Shown here piece by piece: positions 33,745 through 41,641 of a DNA stretch of 57,840 nucleotides. Source of the stretch: Flavobacterium sp. (GTDB lineage: Bacteria; Bacteroidota; Bacteroidia; Flavobacteriales; Flavobacteriaceae); assembly GCA_027484725.1 (NCBI GenBank), contig JAIXSK010000006.1, forward strand, positions 73,991 to 131,830, given 5' to 3'. The notes beneath the pieces are model-generated. The model was given only the letters and a program-made list of their open reading frames with translations, did no database searches and was not told the origin of the DNA. Position 1 is the first letter of the stretch; each line of letters opens with the position of its first letter. A program made the translations under genes and the position numbers.

Positions 33745-33756
33745 TTATAAAACTGC

Positions 33757-33764
33757 TAACTTTG
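33757..33764 (+). promoter_or_regulatory. Candidate promoter of GlxA-type regulator, TAACTTTG
   Basis: TAACTTTG fits the TAnnTTTG -7 consensus 21 bases before ATG 33786. Confidence 0.5.
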
Positions 33765-33785
33765 AACAAAGCATCAAACTAAACC

Positions 33786-34712
33786 ATGCGCCCTACCCGC
33801 TTTGTTTTTTTAATTTTACCCGAAGTCCATTTGCTGGATTTGGCAGGTGCCGACCAGGTAATTTCTGAATCTATTGATTTTGGAGCGCCTTTTAGTATGG
33901 AGTATTGCGGACTTGAATCGAGCATCAATACCTCAGCCGGAATGGGTATTCACCAGCTCAAACATTTTTCTGAAGTTCTGTTGACTCCCGGTGACTTTTT
34001 GATCATTCCCGGTGCCCGTGTCCGATATATAGAATCTTCTAAATTCAAAAAAAATACTGCCCTTTTTGAATGGATTGCACAAGCTTTTGTACAAAAAGTA
34101 CATTTGGTAAGCATTTGTGTAGGTTCGTTTGTCTTGGCTTATTCTGGGGTACTTGATGGCCGAATGTGTACGACACATTTTCAGTTGACACAAAAAATGC
34201 AGCAGCAATTTCCAAAAACAAAAGTCAAAGACAATGTTCTATTTGTTTCTGAAAATACCATCCACACAAGCGCAGGAATTGCCTCGGGTATTGATTTAAT
34301 GCTACATTTACTCGAACAAATCACCGACAGTTATTTTGCACACAAAGTAGCCCGTGAATTGGTTGTATACAATCGACGCGACGGAGACAATGCGCAACTT
34401 ACGGCTCATTTCAACTACCGAAACCACATACATCAAGGCATTCATAAAGTTCAAGATTATCTGATTGAAAATCTCCATCAAAAAAACAATCTATCCGTTT
34501 TGGCTGAAATAGCTGTAATGAGCGAACGCAATTTAACGCGTATTTTTAAAAAAGAAACCGGGTTGACCATTAATGCTTACCTAAATAAAATCAGAGTCGA
34601 AAAACTCATCGAACTACAAAAAAGTCCGGATTTATCCAAAAAACAGCGAGCACTTCAAGTAGGTTTGACCAGCGAAAAACAAGCAGAAAGGCTTTTGAAA
34701 AAATTGGCCTAA
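33786..34712 (+). CDS. GlxA-family transcriptional regulator (DJ-1/PfpI domain + AraC HTH)
   Basis: The 308-residue protein joins an N-terminal DJ-1/PfpI amidase-like domain (about 1-185; nucleophile-elbow Cys in VSICVGSFVLAYSG) to an AraC/XylS helix-turn-helix domain (about 215-308, with NNLSVLAEIAVMSERNLTRIFKKETGLTINAYLNKIRVEKL). Such regulators sense a small molecule and activate neighbouring genes. The C terminus is short: the second helix-turn-helix ends AERLLKKLA without the usual GF-x-x-x-x-F-x-R-x-F segment, so DNA binding could be altered. The pseudo-peptidase gene downstream is a possible target. Confidence 0.87.
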   Translation: MRPTRFVFLILPEVHLLDLAGADQVISESIDFGAPFSMEYCGLESSINTSAGMGIHQLKHFSEVLLTPGDFLIIPGARVRYIESSKFKKNTALFEWIAQAFVQKVHLVSICVGSFVLAYSGVLDGRMCTTHFQLTQKMQQQFPKTKVKDNVLFVSENTIHTSAGIASGIDLMLHLLEQITDSYFAHKVARELVVYNRRDGDNAQLTAHFNYRNHIHQGIHKVQDYLIENLHQKNNLSVLAEIAVMSERNLTRIFKKETGLTINAYLNKIRVEKLIELQKSPDLSKKQRALQVGLTSEKQAERLLKKLA

Positions 34713-34752
34713 AATGTCCTAAAATCGGCTCGCACATCATCATTGGTATATT

Positions 34753-34760
34753 TAATTTTG
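34753..34760 (+). promoter_or_regulatory. Candidate promoter of the M1-like gene, TAATTTTG
   Basis: TAATTTTG matches the -7 consensus 23 bases before ATG 34784 and just after the regulator gene. No clear -33 box is seen. Confidence 0.45.
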
Positions 34761-34783
34761 AATTGTTCTCAACCGCAAAAGTT

Positions 34784-37285
34784 ATGCAATACAAAATTAT
34801 TATATCCTTTCTGGCGCTATTGAATTGGCCGCTGTTCGCTACAAACATCAACTCAAACAATATAGATGTAATTCACTCCAAGATTGAGCTTTCGTTTGAC
34901 TGGTCAAATCAAAAAGCAATCGGAAAAGCTTATCTGAATTTAAAATTCACAAAAAAAAGTGAAGTCATTTTCTTGGCGGCAAAACAGTTAAAAGTTCATT
35001 CTGTGCAAAATTATGAGGGTATTAATTTAAACTATAAAATACTGCCGGATTTGTCTGTTCTGCAAATTCAGTTGAACCGTACCTATTCAAAAGACAGTTT
35101 AATAGAATTGATTATCACCTATGAAACACAGTATATAAACCGTCCGGATTTGAATACATTAGGTGGAAGTTTTGGAAGCGGACTACGCTTTTTTGAACCT
35201 ACCCGCGTGAATCCGCTAAACCGAAAACAAATTTGGTCACAAAGTCAATGGAATCATAGTTCTTATTGGCATCCGTGCAGTTTGAACCCGCACGATTTAA
35301 GCACATCAGAATTTATTGCCACCGTTGATGAAAAACTTACGCTAATCAGCAACGGGCAATTGATTGAGGTGCGTACAAATGAGCATAAACGTACATTTCA
35401 TTATCGCTTGTCATATCCACATGTACCATATTTGAACGAAATTGTGGTAGGTGAATATGTTGATTATGTTCAGTACTACAAAGGAATTCCTTTGCATACT
35501 TATGGTTACCCGGATGAGTTAGAGGCCATAAAAGCATCGACCGTTGATTTGCCAAAAATGATGCAGTTTTTGAATGAAAAAACAGGTTTTGATTATCCGT
35601 TTGAATCCTACACTCAAGTGGTTGTTCAGAATTATCCGTTCCCGGGAAAGATAGCTCCGAGTAGCTTTGGAATAATTTCAGACAATATGATTGACGATGC
35701 CGGCACACACGAAGATTATCAATATTTGTGGGATGGCGTATCATTCAATGCATTGGCTAGTCAGTGGTTTGGAAGCATTATAATACCTAAAAAAACACAG
35801 GACATTTGGCTTTCACAAGCTTTCGCACAATTTTTTGAAGGCTGGTACACTGCTCAAAAACATGGTCAGGCTGAATATTTACTTTGGTATCTTCCGTGGG
35901 AAACCGGTAGTGTTCAATCTGATTGGGACAGCAACAACAAACACGCGATTGTTCCAAATCAAGTTGAAGATGCGGAATTATTTACCAGTGATTCATACGC
36001 AAAATACCGTGGGGCATTGGTTTTAAGAATGCTCCGGGATGAAATAGGCGAAGAAAATTTTCTGAAAGCAATTCGGTATTTTATCCGTAAAAACGCCTTT
36101 AAACACGTAACCACAACTGATTTTGAAACATGTGTAAACACCGTTTGTAAACGCAATTTGAGTTGGTTCTTTAAACAATGGTTATACCAAATCGGGCAGC
36201 CAAATTTAGACGTTTCGTCGGTTTATTTTCCACAAAAAAAACAATTTGAAATCAGAGTAAGGCAAAGTCAATCCGCAACCTATTTTCAAGGCACAGTCTA
36301 TATTGAGATAAATGGCGAAATTCATCGGCTACATTTGAATCCGCAACCGGAAAACGTTTTTATTTTTAGCCAAATTAAAGCGATCGAGTTCTGGAATTTT
36401 GACCCGTATAAAATTTGGATCGGTCAAATCAATCAAATCAAGTCTAAAAATGAATGGTTGTCAGCGCTGGAAAAAAGTAATTCTGTAGCAGTTCGGAATG
36501 ATGCTTTAAACGAATTGTCCAAAACGGTTACAAAAGAAACAACAACTCAAGAAAAGTCAGAACTAAAATCTGCTTATCAGAAAATGATTCTGAGTGATGC
36601 TTATTGGAGACTCCGCTTAAATGCTGTAATTCAACTCAGAAATATAGAGTCTGTACCTGATGAAAACACACAAGAATTTCTAGTAAAACTCATCGGACAT
36701 GAAAAAAATTGGGTCAAAGCTGCTGCCCTAACCAGTTTAGGTTTGAGCGGAAACATGCAACTTGACAATTTGTATATCAATGAATTACAAGATTATAGCG
36801 ATCGTGTTGTGAGTGCTGCCGCCATTGCATTGGGTAAAAGTAAAAGTCCGAAAGCCTTTGATGTATTAGCGGCTTTGCCCAATCGTCCAAGCTGGAAAAA
36901 CCAAAGCTTGATGCATGCGCTGAGTGGGCTGGCTCAATTGGGCGATTCAAGAGCTGAAGATATTGCCTTAACAGCTTTGAAAGATTCGTATGCTCGGCGT
37001 TGGTTTTTGGGAAACGGTTGGGATTTTCCGGTAGTTGCTGTACAAAGTCTCAAAACATTGAATAAAACACAAAAAGCAGGTGAAATTATCAAAGCAAACA
37101 TTCAAAGGGCTATAGACGATGATCAGCCGCAAGATATTATTTATCAGTTGATGTTGCTGATGACCTTGGCCGATGCGCAAACTCCATACTATTTCAACAA
37201 ACTCAAAGAACTGTACAAATCTGATTCGGTAATGATGAGTACTCTTGAAAATTATGAGCAACAATGGACAGTGAATACCAAATGA
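34784..37285 (+). CDS. Secreted M1-aminopeptidase-like protein lacking the zinc site (pseudo-peptidase)
   Basis: The 833-residue protein has a signal peptide (IIISFLALLNWPLFA) and the M1 fold over about 20-470. The zinc motif HELAHQWFG is replaced by NALASQWFG (residues 322-330), the third ligand in WLNEGFA by Gln (WLSQAFA, about 342-348), and the GAMEN exopeptidase loop by PFPGKIAPSSFG. All three zinc ligands and the catalytic Glu are therefore lost while the fold is kept (residue 330 onward GSIIIPKKTQDIW, RGALVLRMLRDEIGEENF). The C-terminal third (about 570-780) is HEAT-like. A binding or inhibitory role is inferred. It follows the GlxA-type regulator. Confidence 0.8.
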   Translation: MQYKIIISFLALLNWPLFATNINSNNIDVIHSKIELSFDWSNQKAIGKAYLNLKFTKKSEVIFLAAKQLKVHSVQNYEGINLNYKILPDLSVLQIQLNRTYSKDSLIELIITYETQYINRPDLNTLGGSFGSGLRFFEPTRVNPLNRKQIWSQSQWNHSSYWHPCSLNPHDLSTSEFIATVDEKLTLISNGQLIEVRTNEHKRTFHYRLSYPHVPYLNEIVVGEYVDYVQYYKGIPLHTYGYPDELEAIKASTVDLPKMMQFLNEKTGFDYPFESYTQVVVQNYPFPGKIAPSSFGIISDNMIDDAGTHEDYQYLWDGVSFNALASQWFGSIIIPKKTQDIWLSQAFAQFFEGWYTAQKHGQAEYLLWYLPWETGSVQSDWDSNNKHAIVPNQVEDAELFTSDSYAKYRGALVLRMLRDEIGEENFLKAIRYFIRKNAFKHVTTTDFETCVNTVCKRNLSWFFKQWLYQIGQPNLDVSSVYFPQKKQFEIRVRQSQSATYFQGTVYIEINGEIHRLHLNPQPENVFIFSQIKAIEFWNFDPYKIWIGQINQIKSKNEWLSALEKSNSVAVRNDALNELSKTVTKETTTQEKSELKSAYQKMILSDAYWRLRLNAVIQLRNIESVPDENTQEFLVKLIGHEKNWVKAAALTSLGLSGNMQLDNLYINELQDYSDRVVSAAAIALGKSKSPKAFDVLAALPNRPSWKNQSLMHALSGLAQLGDSRAEDIALTALKDSYARRWFLGNGWDFPVVAVQSLKTLNKTQKAGEIIKANIQRAIDDDQPQDIIYQLMLLMTLADAQTPYYFNKLKELYKSDSVMMSTLENYEQQWTVNTK

Positions 37286-37327
37286 ATTTTGACTAAAAAA
37301 GCCAACTTAAACAAATATCGAATACCT

Positions 37328-37774
37328 ATGAGTTTTCAGATTCGAAAAGCAACCATTACAGACCTTGAACCCATTGTCGAGTTATTTGATTTGTACCGGC
37401 AATTCTATCAACAAATGAGCGATACAAAGCAAGCTTACGCATTTTTAGAAGCCCGATTCAAGCATTCCGATTCAGAAATATTTGTGGCTAAAACAGAGCA
37501 TCAATTAGTGGGATTTGTACAACTTTACCCTATTTTTTCATCGGTGCGTATGCAGCGTTTGTGGCTACTCAACGATATATTTGTTCTGAAAGAGTTTCGC
37601 GGAAACGGTCTGTCAAAATCATTGATATTTGCCGCACAACAGCTGGCCAAAGAAACAAAAGCTTGCGGTTTATTACTAGAAACTGCCACCGATAATTTAA
37701 TTGGCAACCAACTTTATCTTGCCATGGGTTTTGAAATGCAATCAGAATCAAATTTTTATTTTTTAAAACTATAA
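37328..37774 (+). CDS. GNAT-family N-acetyltransferase
   Basis: The 148-residue protein begins MSFQIRKATITDLEPIVELFDLYRQFY and has the acetyl-CoA-binding segment LLNDIFVLKEFRGNGLSKSLIFAAQQLAKE (about 79-108, R-G-N-G-L as the pyrophosphate loop) and the final NLIGNQLYLAMGFEMQ. The substrate is unknown; the motif order resembles small-molecule or antibiotic-type acetyltransferases. The frame is open to 37289 but ATG 37328 is where the domain starts. It follows the pseudo-peptidase gene by 42 bases. Confidence 0.9.
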   Translation: MSFQIRKATITDLEPIVELFDLYRQFYQQMSDTKQAYAFLEARFKHSDSEIFVAKTEHQLVGFVQLYPIFSSVRMQRLWLLNDIFVLKEFRGNGLSKSLIFAAQQLAKETKACGLLLETATDNLIGNQLYLAMGFEMQSESNFYFLKL

Positions 37775-37784
37775 TTTTTAAAAT

Positions 37785-38300
37785 ATGATACGATCACAAC
37801 TTTATCCGATGCCTGAATATTTTGACCGATACATCAATTTAGCTGATGATGTTCCGGTTTTGAAAGCCTTGAAAATCAGCCTCGACGAATTAAAAAATGC
37901 ACCTATTGAATTGTGGAAATCTGTAGATAACAAAGTTTACGCTCCCGGAAAATGGACCATCAAAGACATCTTGCAACACCTAATTGACACCGAACGTGTG
38001 TTTGCCTATCGAGCCTTGTCGTTTGCTCGCGGAGAAAGAGAAGTCAAACCCTTTGATGAAGAACTCTACGGGCAAAACGCACAAACATCTCGCAGAAGTT
38101 TTGAAAGCTTGCTGCAAGAAGCCATCACGCTCAGAGAATCTACCATTCAATTATTTGAAAGTTTTACTGAAGAAATGATGGACAAAACCGGCCAAAGCTT
38201 CAAAGGTGAATATTCTGTTCGTGCCATCGGCTATATTTTTGCAGGTCATCATCGTTGGCATATGAACGTTATCAACGAACGTTATTTGCCCTTGATTTAA
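37785..38300 (+). CDS. DinB-family protein
   Basis: The 171-residue helical protein has the DinB/YfiT four-helix-bundle pattern with metal-ligand histidines: TIKDILQHLIDTERVFAYRAL (about 64-84; His71) and IFAGHHRWHMNVINERYL (about 150-167; His-rich). The family includes putative thiol-dependent transferases and detoxification enzymes that bind Ni or Zn. It starts 10 bases after the GNAT gene and is probably co-transcribed. Substrate unknown. Confidence 0.88.
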   Translation: MIRSQLYPMPEYFDRYINLADDVPVLKALKISLDELKNAPIELWKSVDNKVYAPGKWTIKDILQHLIDTERVFAYRALSFARGEREVKPFDEELYGQNAQTSRRSFESLLQEAITLRESTIQLFESFTEEMMDKTGQSFKGEYSVRAIGYIFAGHHRWHMNVINERYLPLI

Positions 38301-38365
38301 TTTAATCTGCGAACAAAAAACCGTTTTATTTTTTACATTTGAAAGTACAACTCAAATAACAAAAA

Positions 38366-38545
38366 ATGAAACGGTTTTTACTTTATCCGCTAATTTTACT
38401 CAATGCCATGGTTCTTTTAGGACAACTTTGGCCTGAAGGAGCACCTGAATTTGCCCACAGTGTTAACCTGCTTTTTCTGATTGCTTCTTTGCTTTATTTT
38501 ACCGTTGAGCTGGTTTCAATGCGCAAAAACAACAACCGTCAATGA
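38366..38545 (+). CDS. Small two-helix membrane protein (59 aa)
   Basis: ATG 38366 to TGA 38543-38545 encodes two hydrophobic helices (FLLYPLILLNAMVLLGQLW and NLLFLIASLLYFTVELVSM) joined by a short PEGAPEFAHS loop, then a basic tail RKNNNRQ. The stop overlaps the next ATG in ATGA, strong evidence that this short frame is translated and coupled to the next membrane protein. No family is recognised. Confidence 0.75.
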   Translation: MKRFLLYPLILLNAMVLLGQLWPEGAPEFAHSVNLLFLIASLLYFTVELVSMRKNNNRQ

Positions 38546-38913
38546 AACCAAAAGTGCTCAATCTATTACTGCTGCTGAGTTTTCAAATAGGTTATTTAGA
38601 ATGGGGCGCCAACCAACATCAGTTTATTTTTGAGGCGCAATCTGAAATCATTTTTAAAGCCTTCGAAAATTTGATGGGTGTACTACATCCGTTTACAGTT
38701 TTGCCTTTTTTGGGCGAATGCTTGTTGGTGTTGACTTTGTTTCAGAAAAACACAAACAGAAAACTAATGATAACTGGAGCCCTACTGCTGGGCTTTTTTA
38801 TGTTTGCGCTCTTTTTGATTGGTTTGGCGAGTTTAAAAATCAAAATCATCATATCAGTGCTGCCCTTTTGGATTATTTTCTATTTGATTTGGAAGAATAA
38901 AACACAATCTTAA
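38542..38913 (+). CDS. Hypothetical four-helix membrane protein
   Basis: The 123-residue protein has about four hydrophobic helices: LNLLLLLSFQIGYLEWGA, VLPFLGECLLVLTLF, LMITGALLLGFFMFALFLIGL and IIISVLPFWIIFYLIW. Conserved-looking acidic residues near helix 1 (YLEWGANQHQFIFEAQSEI) may be functional. No family is recognised. It is translationally coupled to the 59-residue protein before it, so the two may form a small membrane complex. Confidence 0.7.
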   Translation: MKPKVLNLLLLLSFQIGYLEWGANQHQFIFEAQSEIIFKAFENLMGVLHPFTVLPFLGECLLVLTLFQKNTNRKLMITGALLLGFFMFALFLIGLASLKIKIIISVLPFWIIFYLIWKNKTQS

Positions 38914-38971
38914 TGGCAAGTGTATCATTTTTCATCTTTTAACGACTTAATGTCAACCAAAATAAATCGCT

Positions 38972-39481
38972 ATGAACCATTACAAAATTTCAGCACTTGA
39001 ACCCGGACAGTATCAGGTGAGCCATCAAGATCAAATCATCGGACATTGGATCTATCCCAAATGGTATGCGCGCCACTCCGAAATTAGGCTGAGCAATGAA
39101 CGAATTTGGCAGGTAAAACCCAAAAGTTTTTGGGGAAACACCACTGAAATATTCGACGCCCACGGTACTTTAGCTGAATTTAAAATGTGTTGGAATGGAT
39201 CCATGCAAATTCAGATTTTTAAACCCGGACAAACCCACACTTTTTACTTCAAACAAAAAGGTTTCTGGAAAACATCCTATGTTTTATTAGATGCGAACAA
39301 ACGAGAAATTTGCCTTGTACAACCCGACTTAAAATGGAACCGAAGACATTATGATTTGACCATTGAAGCTTCTGAACAATTTGAAGCGCTTGAATCAAAA
39401 GAGATCATATTGTTTGCTATCATTGCTTGTGCTGATTATCACATCAAATCAATTTCTAGCGCTGCCGTTAGTGGAACTTAA
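38972..39481 (+). CDS. Hypothetical protein, beta-rich
   Basis: A 169-residue protein without signal peptide. Its first 140 residues alternate short beta segments with many aromatics (IIGHWIYPKWYARHSEIRLSN, FKMCWNGSMQIQIFKPG, TFYFKQKGFWKTSYVLLDANKREI), reminiscent of tubby/LURP-like barrels, though I cannot confirm that. The C-terminal helix ILFAIIACADYHIKSI is mildly hydrophobic. No catalytic motif is seen. It appears to be a single gene with its own terminator. Confidence 0.65.
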   Translation: MNHYKISALEPGQYQVSHQDQIIGHWIYPKWYARHSEIRLSNERIWQVKPKSFWGNTTEIFDAHGTLAEFKMCWNGSMQIQIFKPGQTHTFYFKQKGFWKTSYVLLDANKREICLVQPDLKWNRRHYDLTIEASEQFEALESKEIILFAIIACADYHIKSISSAAVSGT

Positions 39482-39512
39482 CGCATAGTTCATATAAAAC
39501 TCATAATATTGT

Positions 39513-39537
39513 AACCGGATTCATTTCCGGTTTTTTA
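39513..39537 (+). terminator. Intrinsic terminator
   Basis: AACCGGA (39513-39519) pairs with TCCGGTT (39526-39532), followed by a T-run. Confidence 0.85.
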
Positions 39538-39556
39538 TTTCATAAAATTTCAAATC

Positions 39557-40327
39557 ATGTCTTTTCCATTCCTTGATGCCTTGGCGGTTCATCATTCTGT
39601 GAAACATCCTGACCAACCTACCTTGATTTTCTTGCACGATTCTCTGGGCTGTATTGAACTATGGCGCGATTTCCCGGAAAGGCTCGCAGCGTTAACGCAT
39701 TGCAATTACATGATTTATGACCGACAAGGCTACGGAAAATCATGTGGGTTTAGTTATAAAAAACGCCAATTGAATTATTTAGAACATGAGGCCGATGTAT
39801 TACAAGCGCTCATTGAAAAAAAACAAATTAAAAAAGCCATTTTGTTTGGGCATAGCGATGGCGGATCGATAGCCTTACTGACAGCGGCACTGCACCCTGA
39901 TAATATTTTGGGCATTATTACCGAAGGTGCCCATGTATTGGTAGAAGATGCAACGCTTAATGGCATTCATTCAGCCGTACATCAATATCAATCTACTGAT
40001 TTAAAAAGCCGATTGGAAAAATATCATGGCGCTCATACCGATGCTATGTTTCGGGCTTGGACGCAAACCTGGACCGCTCCAGAATTTAAAAATTGGAATA
40101 TTGAGTATTGTTTGTCGCAAATTCAATGTCCGGCCTTGATTATTCAGGGCGAAGACGATGAATTTGGAACTTTAGATCAAGTAAACAGAATTACCCATCA
40201 AATTCGCAATTCAAACAGACTTATTGTTCCTAAAACCGGGCATAATCCGCACAAAGAATCACCCGATAAAGTGCTCAAAAGCTGTGCTGATTTTATGGCA
40301 CAATTGATAACCTCATCGAGCCAATAA
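39557..40327 (+). CDS. Alpha/beta hydrolase
   Basis: The 256-residue protein has the alpha/beta hydrolase sequence of stations: oxyanion loop LIFLHDSLG (about 24-32), nucleophile elbow GHSDGGS (about 98-104, Ser100), acid in IQGEDDEFGT (about 195-204) and catalytic His in KTGHNPH. No signal peptide is present, so it is cytoplasmic. Closest by feel are small carboxylesterases or lyase-like hydrolases; the substrate is not deducible. It lies just before the VIT-type transporter gene but has separate spacing (38 bases). Confidence 0.9.
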   Translation: MSFPFLDALAVHHSVKHPDQPTLIFLHDSLGCIELWRDFPERLAALTHCNYMIYDRQGYGKSCGFSYKKRQLNYLEHEADVLQALIEKKQIKKAILFGHSDGGSIALLTAALHPDNILGIITEGAHVLVEDATLNGIHSAVHQYQSTDLKSRLEKYHGAHTDAMFRAWTQTWTAPEFKNWNIEYCLSQIQCPALIIQGEDDEFGTLDQVNRITHQIRNSNRLIVPKTGHNPHKESPDKVLKSCADFMAQLITSSSQ

Positions 40328-40365
40328 ATAAGTATCTTTACGGTGCTCAGTACAAATCATAAACC

Positions 40366-41076
40366 ATGGAATCAAACGAACAACTTGAAAGCTATTTAGA
40401 CAATCATTACATACACCGAAGCAATTGGCTCCGAGCGGCAGTTTTGGGTGCCAATGATGGTATTTTATCTGTTGCCAGTATTGCTATTGGTATAGCCTCA
40501 TCAGGCGCAGAACGAACAGCTATAATTTTGGCCGGTGTGGCCGGATTGGTTGCCGGCGCACTTTCTATGGCGGCAGGTGAATATGTCTCAGTGAGTTCAC
40601 AAACCGATATCGAAAAATCTGATATTGAGCGCGAAAAAAAAGAACTCGAAGAAATGCCTGAATTAGAACTACAACTATTAGCAGCTATCTATGAAAAACG
40701 CGGGCTCAAAAAAGAAACAGCGCTCTTAGTTGCCCAAGAACTTACGGAGCACGATGCTTTAGGGGCGCATGTGCGCGATGAATTGGGCATTACCGAAACC
40801 TCACAAGCCAATCCAATTCAAGCGGCGCTGGCCTCAGGTGCAGCTTTCTCAGCCGGAGGATTTTTACCGGTGCTGGTTACTTTATTTTTTCCTATTCACC
40901 ATTTAGAATATTTTTTATACGCCTCTTCGATTTTCTTTTTGGTCATTTTGGGTGCGATGGCTGCCAAAACCGGTGGTTCTGATGTAACCAAAGCTGTGTT
41001 GAGAATTACTTTTTGGGGCACTATTGCCATGGGCATAACCGCTTTGGTCGGATACTTTTTTGGTGTGAATGTATAA
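40366..41076 (+). CDS. VIT1/CCC1-family Fe2+/Mn2+ transporter
   Basis: The 236-residue protein has five helices and the CCC1/VIT signature WLRAAVLGANDGILSVASIAIGIA (about 20-43) and ALSMAAGEYVSVSSQTD (about 66-82). A charged cytoplasmic metal-binding domain (KSDIEREKKELEEMPELE) follows, and then RDELGI. It exports or sequesters ferrous iron or manganese across the inner membrane. TATCTTTA (40333-40340) is a near -7 element. A small membrane protein gene follows after 18 bases. Confidence 0.92.
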   Translation: MESNEQLESYLDNHYIHRSNWLRAAVLGANDGILSVASIAIGIASSGAERTAIILAGVAGLVAGALSMAAGEYVSVSSQTDIEKSDIEREKKELEEMPELELQLLAAIYEKRGLKKETALLVAQELTEHDALGAHVRDELGITETSQANPIQAALASGAAFSAGGFLPVLVTLFFPIHHLEYFLYASSIFFLVILGAMAAKTGGSDVTKAVLRITFWGTIAMGITALVGYFFGVNV

Positions 41077-41094
41077 CCTTAAATCAATATATTT

Positions 41095-41571
41095 ATGAAT
41101 GATGCACATTGGCATTTAGCCGTCAACCACTTACCGATCATCATACCGATATCCGGTTTGATTGTTTTGATTTGCAGTTTGATATTTAAATCAGATGCTG
41201 TCAAGAAAACGGCATATTTACTATTCATTATTGCTGCCCTAAGTGCTGCCGTATCTATGGCAACCGGTGAGGGAGCCGAAGAAATAGTAGAACATATACC
41301 GGGAATAGAACATTCTATGATTCACGAACACGAAGAAGCGGCTGAGCGTTTTACCGTTTTGATGTACGTTTTAGGAGTTGTTTCAATATTGGGTCTTTGG
41401 GCCGAAAGTAAGAAGGTAGCCTGGAGTAAATGGGTGACTTATTTGGTTTTTGTATTATCGGTTGCCGGTATCTATTTGGCGCGTATTACCGGAACCAGCG
41501 GCGGAGAAATTCGTCATACTGAAATTCGCGCAGGTTATACACCACAAGCAGAAGCTGAAGATCACGACTAA
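41095..41571 (+). CDS. Four-helix membrane protein, DUF2231-like
   Basis: The 158-residue protein starts MNDAHWHLAVNHLPIIIPISGLIVLI, with His residues at the membrane edge, and has helices at about 12-35, 40-58, 87-105 and 113-132. The HxxxNHLP start and MATGEGAEE after helix 2 recall DUF2231/cytochrome-like membrane proteins that might bind heme or metal. A hydrophilic His/Glu-rich loop (EHIPGIEHSMIHEHEEAAERF) lies between helices 2 and 3. Its place directly after an iron/manganese transporter gene suggests a metal-related role. Family call is tentative. Confidence 0.6.
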   Translation: MNDAHWHLAVNHLPIIIPISGLIVLICSLIFKSDAVKKTAYLLFIIAALSAAVSMATGEGAEEIVEHIPGIEHSMIHEHEEAAERFTVLMYVLGVVSILGLWAESKKVAWSKWVTYLVFVLSVAGIYLARITGTSGGEIRHTEIRAGYTPQAEAEDHD

Positions 41572-41590
41572 TAATTTATGTAATAAATAC

Positions 41591-41625
41591 AAAAAAAGCC
41601 TCGCTGTAAACGAGGCTTTTTTTTT
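41591..41625. terminator. Bidirectional intrinsic terminator
   Basis: AAAAAAAGCCTCG pairs with CGAGGCTTTTTTT around CTGTAAA. It serves both the DUF2231-like gene and the convergent T9SS protein gene. Confidence 0.9.
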
Positions 41626-41641
41626 GAAATCATTTACTCAA

